From Burhinus oedicnemus (Eukaryota > Chordata > Aves > Charadriiformes > Burhinidae), in NCBI GenBank assembly GCA_008921705.1, contig VFFE01009205.1:1086431-1150430 (forward strand): a stretch of DNA of 64,000 nucleotides, given 5' to 3'. Positions 1-11,600 of the stretch are shown here, piece after piece. Below the pieces are notes generated by a model. That model searched no databases and was not told the origin of the DNA. It saw nothing but the letters and a program-made list of their open reading frames with translations. How positions within the stretch are numbered: position 1 is the stretch's first letter; each line of letters starts with the position of its first letter. A program made the position numbers and the translations under genes.

Positions 1-774
1 AATGAGTACACTTTTTTTTATCAATCTCTGTGTCAGGAATATATTGTTACTAATATACAGTCTGGGAAATTTTGAACACAGAGCTCTCCTGCCTTGGATG
101 GTAGTTTTTTAGGTGCTAACCATGTCTATGCTGTTCAAAATACACACACCATAAACTAGAGGGAGACCTGGCTGCATTGTTCTAGACTCTTTTCTGTTGC
201 AACAAGAGAAAAATCTGAAAAGAAAACAGTTCTGACAGCCTGGAAGCTCATACTGTTGTTATTAATGGGCTCTTGGGTAATAGAAGCGGAGCGTAGTCTG
301 CTTAGATGCACCACAGCTGTAGAGGAGGATACAGGTCTGGGCTTGTAAAGGTGACAGAAAGGTGCACCGGAGGTTACTAGCAAAAGGAAAAAAACTACAG
401 GCTAAGAGCTCAGCTGCTCAAGTCTGGTTAGTTTAATTTTATCTTTGGTTTTAGTCTCTACATTATAAACTGCCTCTACCTCCTTATCAGTCTGTTCAAT
501 TCCTCAAAATACATCCATCTAACGAGTTTATATTCTTATTTATCCTTTTGCCTTCCAACTCTACTTGCCCCATGTTTACCTCCTGCCGAGAACTCTAGAC
601 TGTGGGAATTAAAAATGGCCTTGGAGTAGAACTGAAATCATACAGGTCCTTTCCTCTGAAGCGCTTGGGAGAGATGAAGCTGGTACTTGCATGACGGGTC
701 TCTGAATTGTGGACATCTATTGATTCAGGAGTTCCTTTGGGGGATGAAGCTAAAGCACAAAATCAGTTTTTTTT
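1..774. other. No gene or repeat recognised
   Basis: This is AT-rich sequence with no recognisable exon, repeat family or RNA gene. The stop-free frames here are short and unlike any protein I know. Confidence 0.5.
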
Positions 775-840
775 AAAACAAACAAACAAAAAAAAAACCC
801 AAACAAAACAAACAAACAAACAAAAAACCAAACCAAAACC
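775..840. repeat. A/C-only low-complexity tract, (CAAA)n-like
   Basis: The top strand is almost entirely A and C, built from CAAA units with short CCC and CCAAA variants. It is the complement of the T/G tracts seen at 8461, 16343, 25785 and 43985. The 95-codon frame that crosses it (707-994) owes its Lys/Gln/Thr/Asn-rich stretch to this repeat and is not a gene. Confidence 0.85.
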
Positions 841-1767
841 TTCATCTGAAAAACATGCAAAGTTTAGTGAAAAAGTAAGAAGTTTAGTTTTCAGAGTCAA
901 TAGTCTAATCACGTTAGGAGAGACTTACTGTTGTAGCAAAAATAAGGTGGTGTCCTTGTATTGTGTACATTTAAATGTGAGTGTTTACTTTTAACTGTCA
1001 CTTTCCCATTATATAAAGGGGAATGCCAATGCTTTGTACTCACTACAAACCATGTAAAGAGAAACAAAAAAGTCTAGTCATCAGAACAAGTAAAGGCAGT
1101 TTCTCTTTACAGTGTTTATTGCAGCTTTCTTTTTTCTTTTTCTTCCCTCCCCTTGCTCTTTGATAAGAATCCCAATGGGGAGAGCACAGGATTTGCTGTC
1201 TATAGTCTAGGCCAAGGACAAAAGGGGTGAATATTATAGTGCTGTTGCTGTTGTGCCCATCTCTTCAGCTTGCAATCAGACTCCTACATTATCTCTTCTG
1301 AGCCCACTTTTGAAGCATTACTGAGTTGTTTCCTGTGGCGTAGACTAGTTATTAGCATGAATAAGGGCTGCTTGTTCCAACCCTAGTTGCAGATTGACAT
1401 CTTTGTGCTAGCTGACCCACCTTTTCATTCTTCTTCTTTTTTTTTCCCCTCTTTTTTTTTTTAAATACTGTCAGCTTCATAAGCAGCTGTTTCATTCAGC
1501 CTCATCTCGTTGCTGGTACAAATGGGAGAGGCAAACCTTGAACATGTTACTGTGTCTCATTATAGCAACCTCGGCACTGTTACACAGCGGCAGACCGATA
1601 TGTCTCTCCTGTCGCGTAAGAGCATCTATACTGCAGAACTTAGTTTGACAGGCCACCACAATAAACCGCCTAGTTATGACCACTTTTTTACTTTTGCAAA
1701 GATGGTCAAAATCGGAACATAACTGAGCACCTAAAGCTGAGTATGTAATGCGTTTACAGTCTGGCAA
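841..1767. other. No gene recognised; pyrimidine tract at 1428-1462
   Basis: Unique-looking sequence. A nearly pure C/T tract at 1428-1462 precedes an open frame on each strand (1510-1722 plus, 1492-1767 minus). Neither frame resembles a known protein, and two overlapping frames on opposite strands suggest local composition rather than coding. Confidence 0.5.
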
Positions 1768-1832
1768 ATGCTAGTGCCTTCATTTTATAATTTGGAAATG
1801 GAAGCACAGAGGGGAAAAATGATGCATCTGCA
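1768..1832 (-). repeat. Possible MIR-like SINE relic
   Basis: The segment carries a TCATTTTATA-type block followed by a GGAAATGGAAGCACAGAGGGG-like block. This follows the order of the reverse complement of the MIR core (CATTTTACAG, then GAGGAAACTGAGGCACAGAG). The match is short and diverged, so chance resemblance is possible. Confidence 0.25.
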
Positions 1833-2418
1833 CTGATCTTAAGTTTCCTCCATCACCACAGTTACAGGATTAGTCTTCCTCATGCATTGTAATATTGTAG
1901 CCTGTGTCAAACACACTCACGTTATGCTGCTAGTTTGTGTCAGTTGTCCGAGCAATTGTTGGCTTGTCTTTCCTTCTAGAGTTGTTTCTTTCAGGCAGTG
2001 GAGAGAGGAGACGGAGCTGCAGCAGGACAAGGAGCTGGGAACCAGGAATTACTGACCTGACAAGGCTAGGAGGCAAGGAGAAAGAAGGCAGTAAGTCTTC
2101 CTCATGAAGATCAACAGACATTTTGGGGTTGAAGGAGATAGCCTCCAGTGGTTGACGTAAAGAGGTGATGGCAGAGAAGACTGGTGATTCTGGAAGGGGG
2201 TTGATGGCACTTGTCAGCATAGACGTGACGTAAGTGACTTGCCTGGAGTAGTGCAACAGCTTCATGGCAAGGAGAACTGAACCTGTTTCCCAAGCATGCA
2301 GTGGCATGCTGTCACAGTCTTTTGTGTGTGTATTTGTGGAGCATACCTATACTTAGCTTTTGTGCTGCTGAACATTACATTTAACTTGATTAAGTGAGTG
2401 TGTATTCTTTAATTTTAG

Positions 2419-2630
2419 AACCCGGTGAGTCAGGCAGATGACTTAAGGCTGGATGAAGCATGTTTTCAAGGGGATCTTCAGCCCAGGCACGGTTCTCCGA
2501 ATGGGCGATGGAACATTCCTTTATTAGGAGGGAAAATCACCTTTCTCTTTCAAATGGGCACAGTTGATCTATGGCACAGTGGGCCATACAAACTCATAGT
2601 CTATCATGGAAATATTAGGACTCTTTCAAG
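2419..2630 (+). other. Exon-like window A (unrecognised protein frame)
   Basis: A 212-nt segment is open in one frame from an acceptor-like site (TTCTTTAATTTTAG, ending at 2418) to a strong donor-like site (CAAG|GTAAGC at 2631). A stop (TAG, 2416-2418) lies exactly at the acceptor, so the frame is open only in the would-be exon. It encodes 70 codons plus 2 nt and includes GRWNIPLLGGKITFLFQMG and WHSGPYKLIVYHGN. I do not recognise a family. The two leftover bases (AG) would join in frame with the first base of the window at 18995. A chance combination is the main alternative. Confidence 0.15.
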
Positions 2631-4160
2631 GTAAGCCAGGCAGTTCTGCAGACTTGCAAGGGCAGCCCTGATAAATAGTCAGGACTTTAGGTGAATATTG
2701 GCATCTTGAACCCAGCCTTTTGCAGCCTTTAACTAAAGGAGGACTTCCATGGGACTCAAGGTGGTGGAGAAGTTTTGTGGCTGTGGAACAAAACATTGTA
2801 GATGAACGTTACTCAGTTCTTCATGGGGCAATTTTTCTTATGTGTTCATTTGCATTTAAAATTGGAGTTGAAAATAAGGCTTTTAGAAACTTTTAATTTC
2901 TATTTAATTATGAGAATTTAACTTCAGGGTCTCTATCTGATTTAAAAGAATAATTAAAATTAAGTATGGCTGGAGTGATTTTTCACAGTTTTTCTGCCTG
3001 TCCTTTAGGACTTAAAGTAATAGTAAATTATTTGTGGCTGGGGGTGATCTATATGTAAATTTCATTAAGAATGGAATTTTGTTATAGAGAAATTCAGATT
3101 ATGAAAATGACATTGCTGCCTTGAACGTCAGTAGCTAATAAATGCATTGGTTGTTACCATTACTTCTCCTAATGTCCTCAATTAAAATGATTTAAAATAG
3201 TACAATAGATAAGCAAGATCAATTAATTTTATAAGATGATCAAAGGAATGTAGTTCTGCATTGTAAACGCTCTAAATGTGATAATGGCTTTATCAGGCGG
3301 GAAAATAATTTGAAGTAGCTTAAACCTTATTCATTTTAGCTCAAGGGGCTTTTATTTGTAGCTAATCAAATGGCCTTTTGTATTTGCTAAGGTAGAATTT
3401 TCAGATCCTGTGCATTAATTTTACAGAGTAAATTTCAGACATTTTTGAAAGTAGCCAAAAAAATTCTCAGAGGGCTATGATTACAGGATCCCGCATAATC
3501 AAAGCGAACGTGATTATATTGATGTTCCTGAACAGGAGTAAGTGGTCTGCATTTGCAATTTTTGAGAAGGTTATTTTAGATTGCTTTGCTGCAGCGGCAC
3601 TTTTATTCTATCAAGCTGTATAAAGCATCACTTGGGACACTGTGCCCAGATTTAACTTCCCTGTGATTGACCTTTTACATAAATGGTTAATTATATGGAA
3701 TTTCTCAGGTATTTCATGTTAAGTCTGTAGATTTGGAAATGAAATATCTGGATGATATGATGAGGATACCTTTGTTGATGACATATCTAAACATGGCTTT
3801 GAAGCCATGGATGAGGGAAGTGTCATGTTGGTTAACATAAGGGGGAGAAACGTTCACAATCCTGGGAGATTTCCTCCTTAATTTCTTAATGACCATCTGT
3901 TTGCTGTTAGTAAAATGACTTTGTCCCCAGTGTGCCTCACCTTATGCACTCAAAAAATTTTTGACCGAAAGAAAGTGCATGAGAGGTATAAGAAAAATTT
4001 AACTAGATCATCTAAGGCAACAAGAAACACTAGAAGATGATGACAAGCAGTGTCCATCTTCCTGTGCTTGGATACTGTGGAGAAGCCTCGGATGAAAATA
4101 TTTTGGCCACTCTGTCACCTGTGTAATAATAATAAACCTTAATACTGTGTCATCTGTCCA
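2631..4160. other. No gene recognised
   Basis: AT-rich, unique-looking sequence. I see no recognisable exon, repeat family or RNA gene. A weak CR1-like extension upstream of 4161 cannot be supported by eye. Confidence 0.5.
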
Positions 4161-4344
4161 GATTTCATCAAGGGTTGTCAAGCACTGGAACAGGCTGCCC
4201 AGGGAAGTCATCGTTCCTGGAGGTATTTAAAAGATGTGTAGACATGGCACTTAGGGACATAGCTTAGTGGTGGACTTGGCAGTGTTAGGCTTATAGTTGG
4301 ACTTGATGATCTTAAGGGTCTTTTCCAACCTAAATGATTCTATT
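4161..4344 (+). mobile_element. CR1 LINE, 3'-end fragment, diverged
   Basis: The order of blocks matches an avian CR1 3' end: CACTGGAACAGGCTGCCCAG, then GAAGTCATCGTTCCTGGAGG, then GTTGGACTTGATGATCTTAA, then GGTCTTTTCCAACCTAAATG. It ends in ATTCTAT, a decayed form of the CR1 terminal ATTCTGTGA unit. It is a 5'-truncated, immobile copy, as is usual for CR1. Several substitutions suggest it is older than the copy at 50681. Confidence 0.9.
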
Positions 4345-7300
4345 GATCCTTTCTGGTGTCTGATTTCCTGATGTCTGATAAAAGGCCCTAGAGTGGAGTA
4401 AATCAGGTCTATGTAGTGGAAGTGGTACCTTCTCTTTGTGGGTTGCAGATAGCAGAAACATCTGAGGAGAGAGCGAGGCAGCCTGTTCTGCTCAGTCTGT
4501 TAGAGGATGTTTTTCACTTTGATAATTTGCACTTCAGAATTCTACTCAATGCATGGGCTGTGCTTTGATATGTATCATATTTTTCAGTTGTCTAAATGGG
4601 TTTCATGCATGTTTGGCATCTGCATCCTCTCATCTCTAGATTAGTCTGTGATAAAGAAGTCTGAAAAGATTTACATGGATTTGCTTTTTAAAAAAAAAAA
4701 CCACAACACCAAAACCAAGCCCAACAACTAACATAAAACCATCCAGTGTCCTTTCTGGAGTGTAGAAAGAGAAATAGGAAATGCTGGTTGGAAAAGAACA
4801 CAGATAGATGACACAATAAAGCCATTGCATGGGGGGGCAAAACAGGGCAGAGAGAAATGTGGGCTGGAGACTGAGGGACAGTAGTGCAGGGAAATGAGGC
4901 TATATACTGAGCATTCAGTACATGGCGCTAGGAAAGAGGGAGGAGAATGACAGAGCTGGTGTGAAAATGAGGAAAGGAAGAGGAGCACAGACTGTGTGAT
5001 TCTGCACATGAAACCCCTGGCAGGATGGACATGAAAATACGTTGACGTGGTCGCAGAGAACAGAAGTAATCATTGGTTATATATGCATTCTACTATGAAA
5101 AAAAAATGTGCAATTTTTAAAAAAGTAATACTTTTCAATGTTAGATCCACTTCTGAAGTACAATAGATATAAAAGAGCTCTATCTATAAAAGTAGAATAA
5201 TTATATTAAAAGGAAGTAGAGGTTTCTACAGAAGAGGGAGGAGCTCTTCCCAGAGTCAAGGACAGAGCCAAGAATAAAATCTATATCTCAAAGTTCAGGA
5301 GGAGAAGACTGAAAGAAAGTTTAAAAGCCAAAACATGATGTAATCCCCTCCTCTATTTGTCAAGTTCCACTTGAACCTTAGGTTGGTTTCTTGTGCCTCA
5401 ACCCCCCTTCATTGGCAGCTGTTTCAGGATCTCATTGCTTTGCTGGTTAATGACCTTTTTCTAATTTCCAATTTCCTGGCATTTCTAATTGCTGATTTGT
5501 ACTTGGTGCTTTCAATTAAGTGATTCTTTTTCCTCCCGAGAGCCTCATTTCTGCTTACCCCTCCCTCCCCACTGGTATTTACAGACGTTACCCACCCTGC
5601 TCTGTTTTGGTAGGCTAAAAAAGGCAAACCTTGTTCTCCTCTGACTTTGGGCTCTTTTCTTGATCATCTTCAGCTGTTCTAGTTGGAGCTCATCTCTCCA
5701 GAACATAAGTGACCACATCAGCACTTGGTGTTGCTGATGAGGTTTTGCTGTGCCCTGTATATAGAGATCTGTACTTTGGTCTCTCTATCAGAGGTGCCTT
5801 TCTTTATACAGTGTAGAATCATGTTTGTAATCTAAGGAACTCTTGTGCTGCTTTGTCTTTCACCTTGATGTGGTTAGCAGGAGTGCTTATGCAAGTTATG
5901 ATGTGCATACACATCATAAAAGCTTTATAAAACTGTTCTTATCTTTTTTTATAATCATAATTAGATACGGTGGCTGTAAGTGCTTTCTAGAGTTATCAAA
6001 CATAAAGTGTTATTGGTGCAATGTTTTTCCTCTATAATATCACAGTAATTTTCCCCAAATTCAAAGCTTGCAAAATAATTTTGGGCAGCAGCTAAAGTGG
6101 CAGAAGCTATATTTGGAGAATATAGCAAGCATGGAATTGATTTCCAATGAGGAAAACCTCTGGTTGTGCTCTCAGGCTCTCTGTTGAAGTGAGATGTAAT
6201 TTAGAATATGGTTTCATGTGCTTATGTTGCCCTGGACCATGGTTAGGTAGGCAGTCATCTACAGTCGTACCAGGACTTTGTTTGCTTTTCTTTTCTTCTG
6301 GGTGGGGTCTTGCAATATTTCAGCTGAAGCCTCAGCCATAATGGACACAGTGCTAGAAGTGCTTTCTGTGCATCTACATGCAATGCTCCAGTTAAAATAT
6401 TCTCAATTTTTCCTTGTTTGTTTGTTTTCTACTGCTGTTTCTTAGCAAGTAATTAATGGTTTTTACTTGTGTATATATTGCTCATCTATAATATCTTGCA
6501 GTTGTCATCAAGCTTAGGTGCATCCTCTCTATTCTTTTTTGTTGTTGTTGTTATTGAAATAATTGAATAAAACCAGGACCAAGGCAGAAATCTCACTGGG
6601 ATCAGAAATAAAGCTAACCTTATAACCACTTTTTTTTTTTAGTCAGCTCTGTACCAACCTTCTATTGTTTTAGTTGGACCTGTTTTGTGAAGTTGTGTTG
6701 CAAGGCGTTTTCAGATTCACGAAAGCAATGTGTATGAGGTAGGATGAGCAGAAGAGAACTAAGTGCTTAGCATAGGTCTGAGTAGATGTGGGATAATGGT
6801 CACAGAAGTGACTGCCAAAAGCTATACTACAGCCAGAGTATCTTCATCTTGTTCTCCCCAGCATCTAAGAAGCTAGAGATCAGCCAAGAAGAAAAATTTT
6901 TGTGGCCTTGTTCGTTCAAAATAAGTTACATATAGCTTGGTATTTTTTCCTTCTAGCAGTGGCCGTAAGCAGTTGAGAAGTAAGACTAGGGTGGACATAC
7001 ATTACGTCCCCCTATATTCTCTTAAACGTTTCAGCTCAGGGAAGTCTTGTGAGCTTTATGCGTGACCTCCTTCTCCTTCCACTGGAGTGGAAGTGGATCA
7101 AGTCCCCATCCCCTCTCTCTACCCAGCGGTTTTACCGGCCTCTAGCAAAACCCATTCATCTCTTTTGTTGTGTGTTGTTGCTGTTATTTTATTTTTAGCT
7201 GAGGATACTGGCGTTATGCATAGCATTCAACATGCAGGCAAATCTTGAATTTTTGCTCATTTGCTAGTAATGCCTGATACTTAGTTTTCTCTTTTCTGAC

Positions 7301-7960
7301 TGCTACTGAGTACTGGGATGATGTTTTTGTGGATTTAACTATTGTAACACCAGGTTCCCACTCTTGAGCAGTACTGGTCAGATTAGTTTCATATTGTTCA
7401 TTCTTGAGAATCCCAAACTGTTCTGTTTTTTTTTCTTATTCCTCTTATTGCTTAGGTGCTTGGAACATGGTTGTTCATGGAGCTGCTATATCAGACCTAG
7501 ATTGACTGATGTACAGTTTCTCAAGTCTTTCTTAAATATAGATATAAATTTATTTGCCTAGCCAATATTTAGTGGCTTACACAAAAATCTTCAAAACATG
7601 AAACAAGCACACTTGATGCACAACATCTGCCTGAGTACGCAGAGAGCCAGAAATAGCTCCAATATGTGAACTAGTCTTACTGAGCGAGATCAATATCAGC
7701 TCCCAAACGTGTGCTGCCTTATTTCTTAAAATGAGAAGGTACCATTTAGTATGTAGGTCAAAGGAGGGGAAAAAAGTAGGGGAAATGAGGATAAAGTATG
7801 GGGAGATGGGAAAAGTGTGCATTGTTGCAGCATAGAAAGTAGACAAGTCTTGAGGAATGGGCTAAATAGGATTTTGCATTTCCAGTTTGTTGAAAGAGAA
7901 AAGTCTTGTTTTTCTTGTTGCTCCCCGAGACATTACTACAACTATGTGCCACCTAAGGGT
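4345..7960. other. No gene recognised; A/C tract at 4690-4728
   Basis: Mostly AT-rich unique sequence. A poly(A) run passing into an A/C tract lies at 4690-4728 and belongs to the T/G-A/C tract class. The remaining frames are short and overlap on both strands. Confidence 0.5.
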
Positions 7961-7996
7961 CACACACACACACGCACACATACACACACACACACA
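7961..7996. repeat. (CA)n dinucleotide microsatellite, interrupted
   Basis: A CA repeat with a single CG and a single TA interruption. The Thr-His frame on plus and the Val-Cys frame on minus across this region are products of the repeat. Confidence 0.95.
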
Positions 7997-8460
7997 AATA
8001 CATACATGGGAAAAAGGTGTATCTGCATTTTTAAGCAGATACACAAGGATATATGGTAAATAAAAATAACTCAAGAAAAATACTTGTTAATACTGCACCG
8101 TGATCATCTTTGCAAGCTGCCTGACAAATCATCTTCATAACATGACCCAGCAACTATTAAAATTTAGATCAAGAGGAGGAGGTATTGTATTGAAATTGTT
8201 GTTTGCTACGTGTGCTTGCATTCAAATTAAGCCCTCTAATGCAATGACTAAATGAAATAAGCTTGGGTCAGTCACACAACTCCAGTATGTGTTTGAGCTG
8301 AAATACGGCACTTCATCTGCAGTCTAATTCCATTTGTGCTATTACATAATTAAATTGAGACTTGAATCATGCGTTTTAAAAGATTATGTGACCATATGCA
8401 GCTTGAACAAGGGCCAGCTTTTGAAGTAGTGCTCTTTTCGTGATGCCTTTCTGCTAAGTT
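7997..8460. other. No gene recognised
   Basis: AT-rich unique sequence without recognisable features. Confidence 0.5.
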
Positions 8461-8632
8461 TGTTGTGGGTTGGATTTTTTTTTTGTTGAGGCTTTTTTTT
8501 GGGGGGGGAAAGTTGTGGGGGCTTTTTGTTGTTTGGAGTTTTTTTGTTCGTTGGTGGTTTGTGGGTTTTTTTGTTTGGTGGGGTTTGTTTTGGTTTTTTT
8601 TTTTTTTTTTCCTCCTTCTCTCTTTTTTTTGG
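8461..8632 (+). repeat. Long T/G-only low-complexity tract with G-runs
   Basis: About 170 bases of top strand are nearly pure T and G, closing with a pure pyrimidine stretch. It contains a G8 run, a G5 run, and later GGG and GGGG runs between T-runs of up to 18. All overlapping Phe/Trp/Gly-rich frames here (8465-8713, 8470-8685, 8499-8708) and the Lys/Asn/Pro-rich minus frame (8350-8742) are translations of this tract. The G-runs could support quadruplex structure, which is inference. Confidence 0.9.
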
Positions 8633-11600
8633 CCAGAGAATACTTTCAACCAGGTGTGTCTGTATTCCCAGGCATATTCAGCTAGTACTGGATTTTGTAA
8701 TGCTTTAGTATAACCAAATATATGCCCAAAATCATGGGGCACAGTCAGGGGGGAAAAGGTGATACCACAGCTTCTGGGAGCAAGGAATCTTGCTTTGGGT
8801 TTCTAGTACTGCTGTGTCCAACAAATGCTGAGAGCACTGATTGCTTTAACAACTTGCAACTTGATGGATATAAAAATGAGAGATTTAATGAAGGAAGCCT
8901 CTATTCTGCATTTCATTTTTGCTATAAATATTGCCCTAAGTCTGCGCAGGTTCATACAATGGCATTTGACAAGATCCTGTGAAGGTTAGGAGGCAATACT
9001 TGAGGGCACCTTTCTTTATGAGGCTGCTTATTCTTGAACCTGTAATATCACATTGAATTCAATCACAGTTATGGAAGTATCTTATTAATTTCTGATGTCC
9101 TGCATATGTATCCTGTAGACTGACCAACTGTATCATTCCACCTTCCGGAATCCTTTCTTATCTTGTGCAGAAATGCATTACTAGTGGGGAGGTGTATGCC
9201 TATTTAAATATTTTAATGTTTCTTGGAATGAAAAGTAATGCATGAGCAAAACACTACAATGTATTTTAATTTCAAGAAATAGGATTGTTACCAGTAATCT
9301 GTGTGTTGGTAAGAGGGAAGGTCTGCACTGTTCAGAGAAGTCTTGGATTTGAATGTGGTGTTAGGTAAACCTGTACAAAAAGGCAGTTCCACAGTTCCTC
9401 TATTTATTACCTGTAGCGCTGCTTCAGTTAACCACCCTCATATCGCATTTATGGGATTTATGTTTATCTTAAACACAAGGACAGCTCTGCAAGTTGCAGT
9501 ACCTGAGCTTAGCCAGGTAACGTTTGCTGTTAACTTCATGAAAGTCCTCTAAGAAAGGGAATGACTCTTCCCATGGGTGTAGTGCAACCCCAGCAGGGGA
9601 ACAGAATGGCCTGGTGCCCATGCCATGTGACGTGGGAGCGTGCATGGAGGGGACCAGGAGCCCCAGGTATTGTGTGCTCTGCTCCCATACCCACATTAGG
9701 AATAGCAAACCGAAGAGACTTGTCCTGGGTTCTTCAGGTGCTTCATCGAGGTACGTATTTAAGAAGTAAAACCTCCTTGGTACTTTCTAATCAATGGAGA
9801 AAAACAGTCATGACTTCAGGAAGGGGACAGGGTCTAACCTTGGGGTGACTGAATCATCCTCTTGGTCCATGCCCCTTGCTCCCCTTGATGTCCAGGAGAG
9901 CTGCCCTGCTGAACCATCACAGCTACATGCCTGCAGTTAGAGGGGAGGAGACTCTGTGCAAGGGAACATTTCCAGGATGGTCAAGGATGTTTGAGTTGGA
10001 GGCAGAAAGTGAAACGTGCCTTTCCTTGTCCTTGGTTTAGTGAGAGAGACCTCATTTTTTAGTACAGTCTCATTTTGTCATGCATCAATTTTTCTTAATC
10101 TAGTTTTCCTGTTTTGTTAATTTAGAGCTCTAGGAGAAGATTGGTAATTTTTTTGTAGCAAAATACTCACCCTCTTGGGGGAAGCTAAGCATGGCCAGCG
10201 TATCAACCTTAGAAAACCTGTGGTGATATAGGGGATGGTTTTTTGTGAGTGGCAAAGTCCTCCCGAAAGCTGCTGTAAATTCCTGTTTGCTGAAGGCCTG
10301 CTGGAGAACTTGTTTACCTTTAGAATGAAAAACAGCTTTGAGAAGTATTGAATAGTATGAGCATCAGTCTGGTCTTAGCATCTGGAGACTTCAGTGCTAT
10401 TATTATTATTCTCTATTTTAGCTCATGTATGTTTTACAATGTTGTTACTTGGAAAATATTTCATCCTTAATTTGTTAGAAGTCTGCATTTGGAAGAAAGA
10501 ATCAAGAAATAACTTTTTGTTCCATTTGAATTGAACATTAGAAATGCAGAAAGGCAGTTAAGAATCACTTCACGTGTTTGGTGTACCAATCCATGGATGG
10601 CAGCGGGGTATGCACAAGAGTAGTAGGTATTATTGCAAGGCTAGGGTCTCCTCCCAGTTTCCACTGAAATTTTAGCTGTTCTACTGATTTTTATATGGAT
10701 TTGTTTCCATAATTTGATTTCACAAAATTTAGGTGATTACGTGATTAGTATTACTGCTTGCAGCTTAAAACTCTTTCAGTGGATTTTATTTTTTTTAAAG
10801 TGACTACATATTCTGATGAGCCATTCTGTACAATGCAGAAGGAATGATATATTCATGAATAAAACAAGACAGCATATCACCAAAAACTGGAACGTATTTG
10901 GTGTAGTTATATACTTAATCTTACTAAAGGAAAAGTAAGAAGCCTTCATTGTTATCGCTGGAATGAGTATTTATTTACTTTTACGTACAAGTAAAAAGCT
11001 TTGTACTACTAAGTGTACAGACAAGGTGAACTATTTGTATTCTAGGACTTCGAATTGGCATCACTGATTGATTATCATGCTGCTTTCCAGAGTGCTGGTA
11101 CTCTCTAACCTGGGGACCCAGCTGATAGTGCAGATGAGGCACTAGCACAGGCTGAGTTCACAGCTCCCAAATTTCACTGCAGGTCCTTCGTTAGAGTGCA
11201 CAAAGCTTCTACCCTCAGCAGAGAAGGCAGATGATGAGTTGAAGTTTAATTGCTAGTGTTTTTTCCTAAAAAGACACATCCCTAATAAATCAAAATTCGG
11301 TACTATAATACTTGCTGTGGTTACTGCAAGCCTGTATTTATTTTTAATTGACCTGTGCTTTCTCTCCAAAGTAGTATTGGTCAAAGTCAGTCTCGTAACT
11401 TAAAATGCTGTGGTTATTCCTAGAATGCCTTCCTGTGCTGGTTCAGCTGTTGATTTGTGTGTTGTTTCTGCTTAATCTGGAGCAGCATTAAAAAAAAAAA
11501 AAAAAAAAGTCGCCCAATTACATTTTCATTAGTCGTTTTCAAGGTTGCTCTTCTGTGCATATGATTGGGTTAAGCACCTTATAGACTGGTGCAGCTGAAT

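Noticed and set aside
7817..8074. His-Thr repeat frame (plus) and Cys-Val repeat frame (minus)
   Set aside because: They are products of the (CA)n microsatellite.
8350..8742. Lys/Asn/Pro-rich minus frame and Phe/Trp/Gly-rich plus frames
   Set aside because: They are direct translations of the T/G low-complexity tract.
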